Assembly: GCF_009651005.1 (NCBI RefSeq)
Contig: NZ_WHVW01000008.1
Span: forward strand, 1-56,902
DNA length: 56,902 nucleotides
Direction: 5' to 3'
DNA from: Sporosarcina obsidiansis
GTDB lineage: Bacteria > Bacillota > Bacilli > Bacillales_A > Planococcaceae
Part shown: positions 37,750 to 45,781 of the stretch, piece by piece
Layout of the letters: every line of letters begins with the position of its first letter
Numbering within the stretch: position 1 is the stretch's first letter
Translations under genes and position numbers: made by a program
The notes under the pieces: model-generated
What the model was told of the DNA's origin: nothing
The model's input: the letters and a program-made list of their open reading frames with translations, nothing else
Databases searched by the model: none

Positions 37750-38845
37750 CTTCCGCCACTCCAAACGACTCCAGACGTGCATCAAAATCTTCTTCCGATT
37801 CATTTAAACGCATAACATGAATATCAGCTGGCGCGAAATCTAAGCCAATCATCATACCGACGTCTGCTGGCTTGGTGGAATGTACTAACCACTCATTGCC
37901 ATCTGTATCATAAGTAGAAAGTTCATAGTGGACACCTCGGAACAATTGCGTATCTACTGTCACACTTAACTTCCCTTTTTCAATTGTTGTCATTTCCAAA
38001 TCTTCAGGACGAATGACAATATCCACTTTCTCGTTCGGATAAAATCCACCATCCACGCACTGAAATTGTTTGCCCGCAAACTCCACCAAATAATCTTCAA
38101 TAATTCTTCCTGTAACGATATTTGATTCACCGATAAAATCTGCCACAAAGCGGTTAATCGGTTCATCGTATATATCGATCGGTGTACCGGACTGCTGAAT
38201 TTCGCCATTATTCATGACAAAAATCTCATCCGACATCGCCAGTGCTTCCTCTTGGTCATGCGTTACAAAGACAAATGTCTTCCCTAGTCGTTGTTGCAAC
38301 TCCCGCAATTCATATTGCATTTCTGATCGTAGTTTTAAGTCCAATGCAGATAATGGCTCATCCAATAAAATGACTTCTGGATCATTAATAATCGCCCGTG
38401 CAATCGCAACTCGCTGACGCTGTCCACCTGACATTTCTGTAATTTCACGCGTTTCGTATCCTGCTAAATTGACAAACTTTAGAGCTTCTTTCACTCTACG
38501 GTCAATCTCATTCTTCTTCACTTTTTTTATACGCAATCCAAACGCCACATTTTCATAGACGTTTAAATGAGGAAACAATGCGTAATCTTGAAATACCGTG
38601 TTTACTTGTCTCTCATTTGCCGGAACTGAATTAATCTTCTTCCCATTAAAAAAGATAGAACCTTCTGTTGCTTCTGTAAATCCAGCGATTAAACGCAAAA
38701 TCGTTGTTTTTCCACAACCTGATGGGCCAAGCAATGTATAGAATTTCCCTCGTTCCATCTCAAATGAAACGCGATCTAGTACAGTCGTAGATTCGCTATA
38801 ACGTTTTGTAACATTTTCAAAACGGATAATCGGTTGATTTGTCAA
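37739..38845 (-). CDS. potA: Polyamine ABC transporter ATPase PotA
   Basis: A 368-residue ATPase. Walker [10 protein letters not shown] (about 39-47), signature [10 protein letters not shown], Walker [13 protein letters not shown], switch His in THDQEEA, and a C-terminal TOBE-type regulatory domain (about 240-345). Start is TTG behind GGGAGG. First gene of potABCD. The palindrome CTACG-TTGA-CGTAG (about 38858-38871) lies in the leader close to the ribosome site. Confidence 0.94.
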   Translation of the reverse strand: MTNQPIIRFENVTKRYSESTTVLDRVSFEMERGKFYTLLGPSGCGKTTILRLIAGFTEATEGSIFFNGKKINSVPANERQVNTVFQDYALFPHLNVYENVAFGLRIKKVKKNEIDRRVKEALKFVNLAGYETREITEMSGGQRQRVAIARAIINDPEVILLDEPLSALDLKLRSEMQYELRELQQRLGKTFVFVTHDQEEALAMSDEIFVMNNGEIQQSGTPIDIYDEPINRFVADFIGESNIVTGRIIEDYLVEFAGKQFQCVDGGFYPNEKVDIVIRPEDLEMTTIEKGKLSVTVDTQLFRGVHYELSTYDTDGNEWLVHSTKPADVGMMIGLDFAPADIHVMRLNESEEDFDARLESFGVAEDEE

Positions 38846-39045
38846 TTCTATTCCTCCCTACGTTGACGTAGTCTCACTTATAATATAGGAACTCTTATAA
38901 ACTTAATCATTATACACAAAACGATTCTGAAAGCAAATATATCCTTAATTCGACAAGATAAATGCCACACAGGAAAATGGTCATGAAAATTGTTTTTTTG
39001 CAATGGGCATAGTAAAATGAAACCATCTAGTAAGGAGGGATACAA

Positions 39046-39348
39046 TTGGATGACCATTTGTTTTTTTATTTAGACTCTGATTCCAAGAAGAGCCGGAAAG
39101 TTGAACCTGCAACAAAAACTAATCAACTTGAAGGCATCTTTCTTGTAAATAACCGAAAAATTCTTGCGTGGAAAGAGTTAGCTTCTCATTGTATTGAATG
39201 CATGGAGCCGTTACATTATAGTGATGAATTTGATGCACGCTATTGTAAAGATTGTGATGAATGGCGCGAAATGATTTGTGATCCCAATTGCCAAACCTGT
39301 CAATCACGACCTGTAAAACCCTCTGACTGTCAACAAGATTTTGAGTAA
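39046..39348 (+). CDS. Cys-rich small protein, probably zinc binding, function unknown
   Basis: A 100-residue protein starting at TTG behind AAGGAGGG. The N-terminal half is KLED-rich; the C-terminal half has HCIECMEP, YCKDCDEW and CDPNCQTC, eight cysteines in CxxC or CxxxC spacing, so one or two zinc sites are likely. I do not recognise the family. It is not linked to a neighbour by overlap; it lies between the pot operon and ykuU. Confidence 0.7.
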   Translation: MDDHLFFYLDSDSKKSRKVEPATKTNQLEGIFLVNNRKILAWKELASHCIECMEPLHYSDEFDARYCKDCDEWREMICDPNCQTCQSRPVKPSDCQQDFE

Positions 39349-39400
39349 GTGTCCAGTAAGCTTACCCAAATCCTTTACATATAACATCTTCCCTTGTTTT

Positions 39401-39418
39401 TAATAATAATTATTATCT
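39401..39418. promoter_or_regulatory. Fur/PerR-type operator upstream of ykuU
   Basis: TAATAAT-A-ATTATTA (39401-39415) is a perfect 7-1-7 inverted repeat. A second register, TAATAAT-T-ATTATCT (39404-39418), matches the Fur consensus TGATAAT-N-ATTATCA at 13 of 15 positions; PerR boxes are similar (TTATAAT-N-ATTATAA). It lies about 20 bp upstream of the -35 of the downstream peroxiredoxin promoter. Binding is not shown. Confidence 0.55.
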
Positions 39419-39438
39419 TCAAGTCATTCTAATTGTAT

Positions 39439-39466
39439 TTGAATTCAATATTTGATATTCTATATA
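39439..39466 (+). promoter_or_regulatory. ykuU promoter
   Basis: TTGAAT and TATATA are 16 bp apart; the ribosome site GGAGGG and ATG 39524 follow. Confidence 0.55.
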
Positions 39467-39523
39467 AGAATTGTGCAACACAGATATGGTCTTGCACAAA
39501 AGATTAATTGGAGGGATTTATAA

Positions 39524-40066
39524 ATGGCTGAACGTATGGTAGGTAAACAAGCTCCAGATTTCACAATGGAGGCAGTACTAGCTGACAAATCTTTTGGGAA
39601 AGTTAGTTTACAAGACAACATTAAAAACGACAAATGGACGGTTCTATTCTTCTATCCGATGGACTTCACGTTTGTTTGTCCGACAGAAATCACAGCAATG
39701 TCCGATCGCTATGACGAATTCGAAGACTTAGATGCGGAAGTTATCGGTGTTTCCACTGATACGATTCACACTCACCTTGCATGGATCAACACGGATCGCA
39801 AGGACAATGGTCTTGAACAATTAAAATACCCACTAGCAGCAGATACGAACCACACAGTATCACGTGATTACGGTGTATTGATTGAAGAAGAAGGAATCGC
39901 ATTGCGCGGTCTTTATATCATTAATCCTGAAGGGGAACTTCAATACCAAACAGTATTCCACAACAATATTGGTCGTGACGTAGATGAAACTCTTCGTGTA
40001 CTTCAGGCATTACAAACTGGCGGCTTATGCCCTGCCAACTGGCGTCCAGGTCAAGAAACTCTTTAA
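39524..40066 (+). CDS. ykuU: 2-Cys peroxiredoxin (YkuU)
   Basis: A 180-residue AhpC/TSA peroxiredoxin. Peroxidatic C52 is in DFTFVCPTEI and resolving C169 in GGLCPANW, the typical 2-Cys form that acts as an obligate dimer with disulfide exchange. It reduces H2O2 and organic peroxides. Length and the ykuU-ykuV order match B. subtilis. A Fur/PerR-like site lies upstream. A hairpin terminator separates it from ykuV. Confidence 0.93.
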   Translation: MAERMVGKQAPDFTMEAVLADKSFGKVSLQDNIKNDKWTVLFFYPMDFTFVCPTEITAMSDRYDEFEDLDAEVIGVSTDTIHTHLAWINTDRKDNGLEQLKYPLAADTNHTVSRDYGVLIEEEGIALRGLYIINPEGELQYQTVFHNNIGRDVDETLRVLQALQTGGLCPANWRPGQETL

Positions 40067-40094
40067 TTGATTAGAATTTACAAGCAGGACAAGC

Positions 40095-40129
40095 ATCCCC
40101 ACGCATTCACTTATTCGTGGGGATTTTTT
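40095..40129 (+). terminator. Terminator between ykuU and ykuV
   Basis: ATCCCCACG pairs with CGTGGGGAT and TTTTTT follows. No promoter is evident between it and ykuV, so ykuV expression may rely on read-through. Confidence 0.8.
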
Positions 40130-40167
40130 GACAAAGATAATACACAATTAGCAAGGAGGAAACCTTG

Positions 40168-40623
40168 ATGAAATTACGTGAACAGATGCCTGAACTTCAA
40201 GGCGCAACAACTTGGTTAAATGGCGAAACTTCAAAATCTGAATTAGTTGGCGAAAAACCAACGTTAATTCACTTCTGGTCTGTCAGCTGTCACCTTTGTA
40301 AAGAAGCCATGCCCGATGTGAATAACTTCAGAGATCAGTATGCAGATGAACTGAATGTTGTAGCTGTACATATGCCACGTTCAGAAGATGATACAGATCT
40401 TGAGTTAATTAAAAAAGTAGCTGCTGAACATGATATTACTCAGTCAATATTCGTCGATAGCGAATTGAAGCTAAATGATGCTTTCGGCAATCAATATGTA
40501 CCTGCCTATTATGTCTTTGACAAAGATGGACAACTTCGTCACTTCCAAGCAGGCGGCAGCGGTATGAAGATGCTTGAAAAGCGTGTAAATCGTGTATTAG
40601 ATGAAATGAAAAAAGAAGATTGA
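40168..40623 (+). CDS. ykuV: Thioredoxin-like thiol-disulfide oxidoreductase (YkuV)
   Basis: A 151-residue thioredoxin-fold protein with active site SCHLCKE (C41, C44) and the cis-proline loop YVPAYYVF. No signal or membrane segment, so it is cytosolic. B. subtilis YkuV (148) reduces protein disulfides and is close in length. GGAGG is 8 bp before ATG 40168; an overlapping TTG at 40165 is less likely. It would reduce partner disulfides, perhaps of YkuU (inference from order). Confidence 0.93.
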   Translation: MKLREQMPELQGATTWLNGETSKSELVGEKPTLIHFWSVSCHLCKEAMPDVNNFRDQYADELNVVAVHMPRSEDDTDLELIKKVAAEHDITQSIFVDSELKLNDAFGNQYVPAYYVFDKDGQLRHFQAGGSGMKMLEKRVNRVLDEMKKED

Positions 40624-40638
40624 TTGACATTGACAAGC

Positions 40639-40665
40639 CGGTTCCTAAGAGTAGGAACCGTTTTT
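40639..40665 (+). terminator. Intrinsic terminator of ykuV
   Basis: CGGTTCCTA pairs with TAGGAACCG, loop AGAG, then TTTTTG. Confidence 0.9.
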
Positions 40666-40763
40666 GATTTGATTTAGATAGCAAAAGTCCCAAGCAGAGC
40701 AAGTGTCTAACCTATTTTTTTATGATAGGATAAAGTAAAAGTATCTAGAAAGCGAGCAAACGA

Positions 40764-41954
40764 ATGGCCATACAATCAAAGAATTTTGCACTCTACATTC
40801 TAATGTTCAATATGTTTATTGCGATGGCAGGTGTTGGGCTCATCATCCCCATCATGCCTGAGTTTTTAGGAACATTTGGAGTAGCGGGACAAGCACTCGG
40901 ACTTTTAATCGCAATTTTTTCATTTGCGCAATTTATTTTCTCACCTTTTTCCGGAAATCTCTCAGATCGTTATGGGAGGAAACGCATTATCGTAATTGGT
41001 TTGATAATTTATGGATTTTCTCAATTAGCTTTCAGTTTATCAACTGAGCTGTGGATGCTGTATATCTCTCGATTCTTTTCAGGATTTGGTGCAGCTTTTA
41101 TTATCCCACCGACAATGGCTTTTGTTGCAGATATTACCACCATGGAAAATCGGGGTCGAGGAATGGGACTTCTAGGTGCATCCATGTCATTAGGATTTAT
41201 GATTGGCCCTGGTCTTGGTGGATTTCTATCAACAATCAGTTTACACTTCCCTTTCTATGTCGCTACGGGTGCATCCATGTTCGCAGCCCTCATCTCCATG
41301 CTATTCTTGCCTAATCCTAAACCGGTCTTGCAAGGTGCTTCAACGAGTGAGAATATATTCCAACAAATGAGCAGATCCACAAAAACACCGTATTTCGTCA
41401 TGCTCATCGTCATGTTTGTATTTTCTTTCGGTTTGGCTAATTTCCAATCTACGATCTCACTCTACGTGGATCATAAATATGGCTATACACCTTCTCAGAT
41501 TGCGGTTATTATTACAGTCGGTGGATTTGTCGGTGTAATTATCCAAACTTTCGTCATCGATCGCCTATTCAAGCGCTTTGGTGAGATGCGTGTGATTTTG
41601 ATCAATTTAGTGGTAGCTGCGATCGCCATGTTGGGTATTCTATTTGTCAATACATTTTGGATGATTTTATTTGTTGCTACGATTTTTTCAACCGCCACCT
41701 CTCTCTTACGCCCAGCAGTCAACACATTAGTCTCGAAGCTAGCTGGTAAAGAGCAAGGATATGCAGCCGGGATGATGAACGCCTATATGAGCTTAGGTAA
41801 CATGATTGGTCCTGCTACGGCTGGATTTATATTTGACATCAATATGAATTCACCATACATAGTGGGTACCTTCATTTTATTGCTCTGCTTCTCGCTCGCT
41901 TCCTACTGGGCGAAAGGACACAAAGAACTACTTCAGTCTTCCCGAACTTCTTGA
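40764..41954 (+). CDS. MFS transporter, Bmr/NorA-like (DHA1)
   Basis: A 396-residue, 12-segment major facilitator protein. The loop 2-3 motif is GNLSDRYGRKRIIVIG and motif C in segment 5 is GFMIGPGLGGFL, typical of drug:H+ antiporters. It resembles the Bmr/NorA group in length and motifs. B. subtilis has an MFS gene (ykuC) in this neighbourhood, but I cannot decide orthology. The ribosome site before the ATG is weak (AAAGCGAG). Confidence 0.85.
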   Translation: MAIQSKNFALYILMFNMFIAMAGVGLIIPIMPEFLGTFGVAGQALGLLIAIFSFAQFIFSPFSGNLSDRYGRKRIIVIGLIIYGFSQLAFSLSTELWMLYISRFFSGFGAAFIIPPTMAFVADITTMENRGRGMGLLGASMSLGFMIGPGLGGFLSTISLHFPFYVATGASMFAALISMLFLPNPKPVLQGASTSENIFQQMSRSTKTPYFVMLIVMFVFSFGLANFQSTISLYVDHKYGYTPSQIAVIITVGGFVGVIIQTFVIDRLFKRFGEMRVILINLVVAAIAMLGILFVNTFWMILFVATIFSTATSLLRPAVNTLVSKLAGKEQGYAAGMMNAYMSLGNMIGPATAGFIFDINMNSPYIVGTFILLLCFSLASYWAKGHKELLQSSRTS

Positions 41955-41965
41955 TTCGTAAAGAA

Positions 41966-41991
41966 AAGGCCTTTCTCAAACGGAAAGGCCT
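41966..41991 (+). repeat. Proximal copy of a duplicated terminator hairpin
   Basis: AAGGCCTTT-CTCAAACGG-AAAGGCCT. A 26-bp copy with one mismatch lies at 42413-42438. Only the distal copy is followed by a T-run. Confidence 0.75.
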
Positions 41992-42418
41992 CAGCTTGTA
42001 GACAAACCCCAATAAAAGGTTCGTTCATAAACTTTAACTTTTTCATTGGTATTAGTCTCTAACAACTCTCAAAAAGGTAACAATACTCTCTATTACGAAC
42101 TAGAAATGGACGATCCGATTAAAAAGCCAAAGAATTACGCTAGTTGATCGTAGTGGAAGGCGGCGACTCCGGGAGGATCAGCGTGAGACTTGAGACCCCG
42201 CAGGGAGCGAAAGCCGTTGCGAAGGACGGCTTTTGCGAGTAAAAGCGTAGCGTTAGGAGCACCGCTGTATAATTTCTGCAAAAAGCCGCAGAAATTATAC
42301 AAATCGAACCCTTCGCTGTTCGATTGGCTCAAGCCACGCCCTCCGGAAAGCGTCCGCCTGGAACGTAGATCAACGGTACCTTTCCCTCTTACTTTTCCTT
42401 TGTCTACAGTCTAAGGCC
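41985..42418. repeat. Segment bounded by inverted TGTAGACAAA ends
   Basis: The left end GGCCTCAGCTTGTAGACAAA and the reverse complement of the right end match at 17 of 20 positions. The interval between contains the fold-back repeat described separately. The arrangement, with terminator copies outside, resembles an inserted or recombined extragenic element. No gene with a ribosome site lies in it. Confidence 0.6.
42143..42373. repeat. Fold-back extragenic element with a central hairpin pair
   Basis: Complementary blocks run outside in: GTTGATC/GATCAAC, GGCGG/CCGCC, CCGGGAGG with CCTCCGG, and CTTGAG/CTCAAG, so the whole segment can fold back. In the centre lie a perfect 14-bp stem TGTATAATTTCTGC/GCAGAAATTATACA and an 8-bp stem AATCGAAC/GTTCGATT. 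The outer sequence strongly resembles a dispersed extragenic repeat common in Bacillaceae genomes; I give it no name. G+C is higher than in neighbouring genes. Confidence 0.7.
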
Positions 42419-42443
42419 TTCCTCAAACGGAAAGGCCTTTTCC
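42413..42443 (+). terminator. Distal copy of the terminator hairpin, with T-run
   Basis: AAGGCCTT-CCTCAAACGG-AAAGGCCTT followed by TTCCTT on the plus strand; it probably was the terminator of the 40.8 kb MFS gene. Confidence 0.65.
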
Positions 42444-43337
42444 TTATGGATTCTTTCTCAATAGTTCGGCATAATGTTGGACTATTTCCACAAACGCATT
42501 CACCTGCTTAAGTTCAAATGTCGAGTTGTATCCTATGAGCCAGGTATCTCTCGTCAACTCAAATTCCTCTTCGCTATTCAGTAACGGGATACGGTTCACT
42601 CTCTCATCTCCCGACAGCGTGATAGAAGGTAAGATGGCATAACCTATCCCATTCAGAGCTAGCTGTTTGCATGTCTCAATTTGATCGACGATAATTTGGC
42701 GACTTGGATTTTGATTAAAATGCTTGTTCCACCAGCGTTGAATTTCCATATAATAATTGGAATCACTTTTAAATTGAATGAAATGTCGATTCGTATCTTT
42801 CAGTTCATCAATTGTAGAAATTTCACTATCGACTAAATATAACTGATCACGAAATAAATAGACGCGGTTACTCTTCCAATCAGTCTGCCCTCTGACAATC
42901 CCAATATGTGCTTCTCCTTCATACAAAGCTTTTGATATTTCAGAGCTCCACCCCGTCATCAATGAAATTTTAGCATCTGGATACAGAGCAACGTAATCTT
43001 TCAGCACTTGCGGGAGCCACGTTTGTCCAATGATCGAAGCACAAGCAATTTTCAATGTTCCATGTACCCTATCTTGAAGAGACGCAATTAATTCCAACGT
43101 TTCATCCCGTTTTGCCAATGATTCCTTAGCATAGGCAATCACATGCTCACCGGCAGGGGTCGGTTCAAGACCTTTCTGAGAACGAATGAATAACTGCATC
43201 CCCCACTCCTTTTCTATTGTCTGCAATCGTTGCGATAATGCGGGCTGAGATAAATGTAATCGTTCAGAAGCTTTTCTCATATTGCCTTCTTCAGCTAGTG
43301 CCTTTATGATATCCAGCTCAGTTGTTGACATGCTCAT
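42444..43337 (-). CDS. ccpC: CcpC-type LysR regulator (YkuM)
   Basis: A 297-residue LysR regulator. The N-terminal HTH has NMRKASERLHLSQPALSQRLQTIEKEWG (about 18-45); the effector domain starts about 90. The stretches SQKGLEPTPAGEHV, ASIIGQTWLPQVLKDYV and MTGWSSEISKALYE match B. subtilis CcpC closely. CcpC represses citB and citZ and responds to citrate. Its ATG lies inside the last codons of the upstream transporter (20-bp overlap), so it is coupled to it. Confidence 0.9.
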   Translation of the reverse strand: MSMSTTELDIIKALAEEGNMRKASERLHLSQPALSQRLQTIEKEWGMQLFIRSQKGLEPTPAGEHVIAYAKESLAKRDETLELIASLQDRVHGTLKIACASIIGQTWLPQVLKDYVALYPDAKISLMTGWSSEISKALYEGEAHIGIVRGQTDWKSNRVYLFRDQLYLVDSEISTIDELKDTNRHFIQFKSDSNYYMEIQRWWNKHFNQNPSRQIIVDQIETCKQLALNGIGYAILPSITLSGDERVNRIPLLNSEEEFELTRDTWLIGYNSTFELKQVNAFVEIVQHYAELLRKNP

Positions 43338-44805
43338 ACACCTTTCCTCGTGGAATTCGTAAAATTAGGAGCAAACTGATAAACGCAAAGATAGCAATTG
43401 CGATATATACCCAATGCAGTGAGCTCTCCAATCCATTCTGCAAGCCTACTAGTTCTTGATGCGGAATTATTAATCGACCTTCTTCTGTCAATAATGAATT
43501 AACATCATCAACGGAATACACTAATTTCTCTTTTGCAAAATAGGATAGGAGCGTACCATTCAAAATAGCTCCAAACACAGACGCACCAATTGTATTTCCA
43601 AAATTTTTCATAAACATATTAGCAGCCGTAGCAGAGCCTCTTTGTGACCGTGGAACCGCTCCTTGGATCGTGACAATAAAGGAAGTATTCGTCAGCCCCA
43701 TCCCAATCCCAATAAAAAAACTAGAACACGCTGCCCAAATCGGACCTAAGTTAGCATTCATGAAAACAAACATCATCGAGCCGATCACAAGTGAGATACC
43801 CCCAGCGAAAGATACGAGAAACGGTCCAAATCGAAGAAGTAAATGTCCCGCTAATGATGAAGCTAATGGCCAACCAATAGACATCGCTGTCAACGTAAAA
43901 CCAGCGATAATCGCCCGTTGCTCCATTACACCCGACACATAAGTTGGTAAGTAGGAAGATATGCCGATTAATATAATCCCAGTCGTTAATGACACGAGGT
44001 TGGCATATAGAATGACTGGATTCTTCCAAATACTAAAAGAGATGAGTGGATCTTGCGCAGTCTTCTCTTGCCTGAAAAACAAAATGAACATGACAGCAGA
44101 CAGAAGAAGCAACAAAATGCTGGTTCCCGAAGTTCGGTCAAATGACTGTCCACCCTCGACCAACCAAATTAACAAAGAAGACAAAGCGACAGTCAGTAAG
44201 AATGCTCCCTTATAATCAATAGACGCTTTTCGTAACTCTTTTGGTTCGTGCAAAAACAGATAGATACCGACCATAGCAAGCAACCCTAAAGGTACATTCA
44301 CCCAAAACACAAATTGCCAGCTGACATACTGAACAAGCAGACCACCAATGACAGGACCCGAAACAGCGGAAATCCCCCAGACACTTGATAGGTACCCTTG
44401 TATCTTCGCTCGTTCCTCAGTCGAATAAATATCTCCAACGATCGTAGTCGCAATAGGCATAACTGCTCCTGCCCCCATACCTTGGATCAGACGATATATA
44501 ATCAATTGTTCCATCGACACTGCAAAACCACATAATATAGAGCCAATTAAAAAGATCGTCAATCCTACAAAGAAAACAGGTTTCCTTCCAAATAAGTCTG
44601 CTAACTTCCCATAGATCAATACCGTAACGGTACTCATAAGTAAATAAGATGAAAAAATCCAGCTATAGCGTGAAAAGCCTCCTAATTCCGAGGCAATTGT
44701 CGGCATAGCGGTTGTAACAATGGTCGCTTCTACAGCACCGACAAACATAGCCAGCATGACAGCAGCTAGGACAAGCGGACGTTTTGTTTCTTTTCGCACA
44801 GACAT
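43318..44805 (-). CDS. MFS transporter, DHA2 (EmrB/QacA) family
   Basis: A 495-residue, 14-segment drug:H+ antiporter-type protein. Motif A is GKLADLFGRKPVFFVG, motif C is WGISAVSGPVIGGLL, and motif D1 VEATIVTTAMPTI lies in segment 1. The start has AGGGGAG at good spacing. It precedes and overlaps the ccpC-like regulator in one transcript. Substrate unknown; many DHA2 proteins export lipophilic cations or peptides. Confidence 0.9.
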   Translation of the reverse strand: MSVRKETKRPLVLAAVMLAMFVGAVEATIVTTAMPTIASELGGFSRYSWIFSSYLLMSTVTVLIYGKLADLFGRKPVFFVGLTIFLIGSILCGFAVSMEQLIIYRLIQGMGAGAVMPIATTIVGDIYSTEERAKIQGYLSSVWGISAVSGPVIGGLLVQYVSWQFVFWVNVPLGLLAMVGIYLFLHEPKELRKASIDYKGAFLLTVALSSLLIWLVEGGQSFDRTSGTSILLLLLSAVMFILFFRQEKTAQDPLISFSIWKNPVILYANLVSLTTGIILIGISSYLPTYVSGVMEQRAIIAGFTLTAMSIGWPLASSLAGHLLLRFGPFLVSFAGGISLVIGSMMFVFMNANLGPIWAACSSFFIGIGMGLTNTSFIVTIQGAVPRSQRGSATAANMFMKNFGNTIGASVFGAILNGTLLSYFAKEKLVYSVDDVNSLLTEEGRLIIPHQELVGLQNGLESSLHWVYIAIAIFAFISLLLILRIPRGKVYEHVNN

Positions 44806-44824
44806 TTCAACTCCCCTCTATTAG

Positions 44825-44848
44825 AAAAAGACTCCATGAAAGGAGCCT
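44825..44848 (-). terminator. Terminator of the CBS protein gene
   Basis: GACTCC/GGAGCC stem with TTTTTC on the minus strand, between the CBS gene and the DHA2 gene. Confidence 0.65.
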
Positions 44849-44895
44849 TGTTGTTATTTTACTATAATGAATCAATAGATAATGCTAGCAGTTTA

Positions 44896-45336
44896 TCATT
44901 GTGCAGTATAGATATATTTTTTGAACTGTTTAAGAATTACCCGTCTAGTTAGAATTCCTGCAAATGTACCATCCTCTTCGGTCACACATAAAAACGGATG
45001 ATTTATTAATAAATCCATCGCTCGCTGAAAACGGTCATTTACTCGAATAGTCGGAAGAGAAGTGTCCATAATTTCATCTACTTTAATATCTTCCAATCGT
45101 TCATATTCAATACGTTCTAAACCTAAAATCGCATCTGTGATCATACCAATCCCTAATAAGCCTTTTAAATGATATTGGTGATCTAGCACTGGGATGGCAG
45201 AATAACCTGTCTTCGTCAAAACGAGAAGAGCGTGTTCTGCATTATTGCCGATTTGTACATGAGCAACTTTTTCGGAAGAAATTATTTGGTCAGCAATCGG
45301 CGCAGCAAGAAAATCTTTATTATTTATAGATACCAT
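44896..45336 (-). CDS. darB: c-di-AMP-binding CBS protein (DarB/CbpB)
   Basis: A 146-residue protein made of two CBS domains: DFLAAPIADQIISSEKVAHV...GYSAIPVLD (about 8-55) and IMDTSLPTIRVNDRFQRAMDLL...FLCVTEEDGTFAGILTRR (about 90-135). Length and position beside ykuM fit B. subtilis YkuL. Known role: without c-di-AMP, DarB binds and stimulates Rel and PycA; c-di-AMP releases it. AGGAGCG precedes the ATG. Confidence 0.9.
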   Translation of the reverse strand: MVSINNKDFLAAPIADQIISSEKVAHVQIGNNAEHALLVLTKTGYSAIPVLDHQYHLKGLLGIGMITDAILGLERIEYERLEDIKVDEIMDTSLPTIRVNDRFQRAMDLLINHPFLCVTEEDGTFAGILTRRVILKQFKKYIYTAQ

Positions 45337-45458
45337 ACATTATCGCTCCTTCTGTTCATCATCAAATCCATTATCTCATAAAGAAAGTTAACCTCTTCTA
45401 CTCTATCATACCACAAATAGCCTTTTTTCACCTCAAAAGAAAGATAGTTTCCATACAC

Positions 45459-45488
45459 AAAAAACCTCTTCCTTTAATAAGAAGAGGC
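45459..45488 (-). terminator. Terminator of the small two-TM gene
   Basis: CCTCTTC/GAAGAGG stem with TTTTTTG on the minus strand, overlapping the stop codon of the gene at 45474. Confidence 0.75.
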
Positions 45489-45704
45489 CCAATAATAAAA
45501 AATCACAATGAAGGTAAAGACTGTTGAAACAAGTATGATCCAAAGCAATGGATTCATCGAAAAAGGATGTTCTGCTGCCGTCTCAGGAATTTTGTCGTGT
45601 TCATTCAATTGAAACGAACGCCTCGATTTTCTCAAGCCCGCTAAACAAATCCATAGCATTATGGCAGTCGCAAACACCATAGGCCATACCCAGATATCCC
45701 ACAT
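45474..45704 (-). CDS. Small two-TM membrane protein, function unknown
   Basis: A 76-residue protein with two membrane segments (about 3-22 and 52-72), a basic loop GLRKSRRS and an acidic loop between them. ATG 45704 has GGAG nine bases upstream; the TTG at 45710 is too close. I do not recognise it. It may lie on the same transcript as the EAL protein gene, 71 bp away, which is upstream. Confidence 0.65.
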   Translation of the reverse strand: MWDIWVWPMVFATAIMLWICLAGLRKSRRSFQLNEHDKIPETAAEHPFSMNPLLWIILVSTVFTFIVIFYYWASSY

Positions 45705-45781
45705 AATCAATCACTCCTTCTTTCACATTCTTTACATCAAAGGATGTGTAGAAAGAGAAAAATTATGTAAGAAAACAATTA

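Noticed and set aside
38858..38871. Palindrome CTACG-TTGA-CGTAG upstream of potA as an operator
   Set aside because: Short, close to the ribosome site, and could be chance; no second copy seen nearby.
42135..42414. Short frames on both strands in the repeat region
   Set aside because: They follow the fold-back repeat sequence, are mirror images of each other, and lack ribosome sites.
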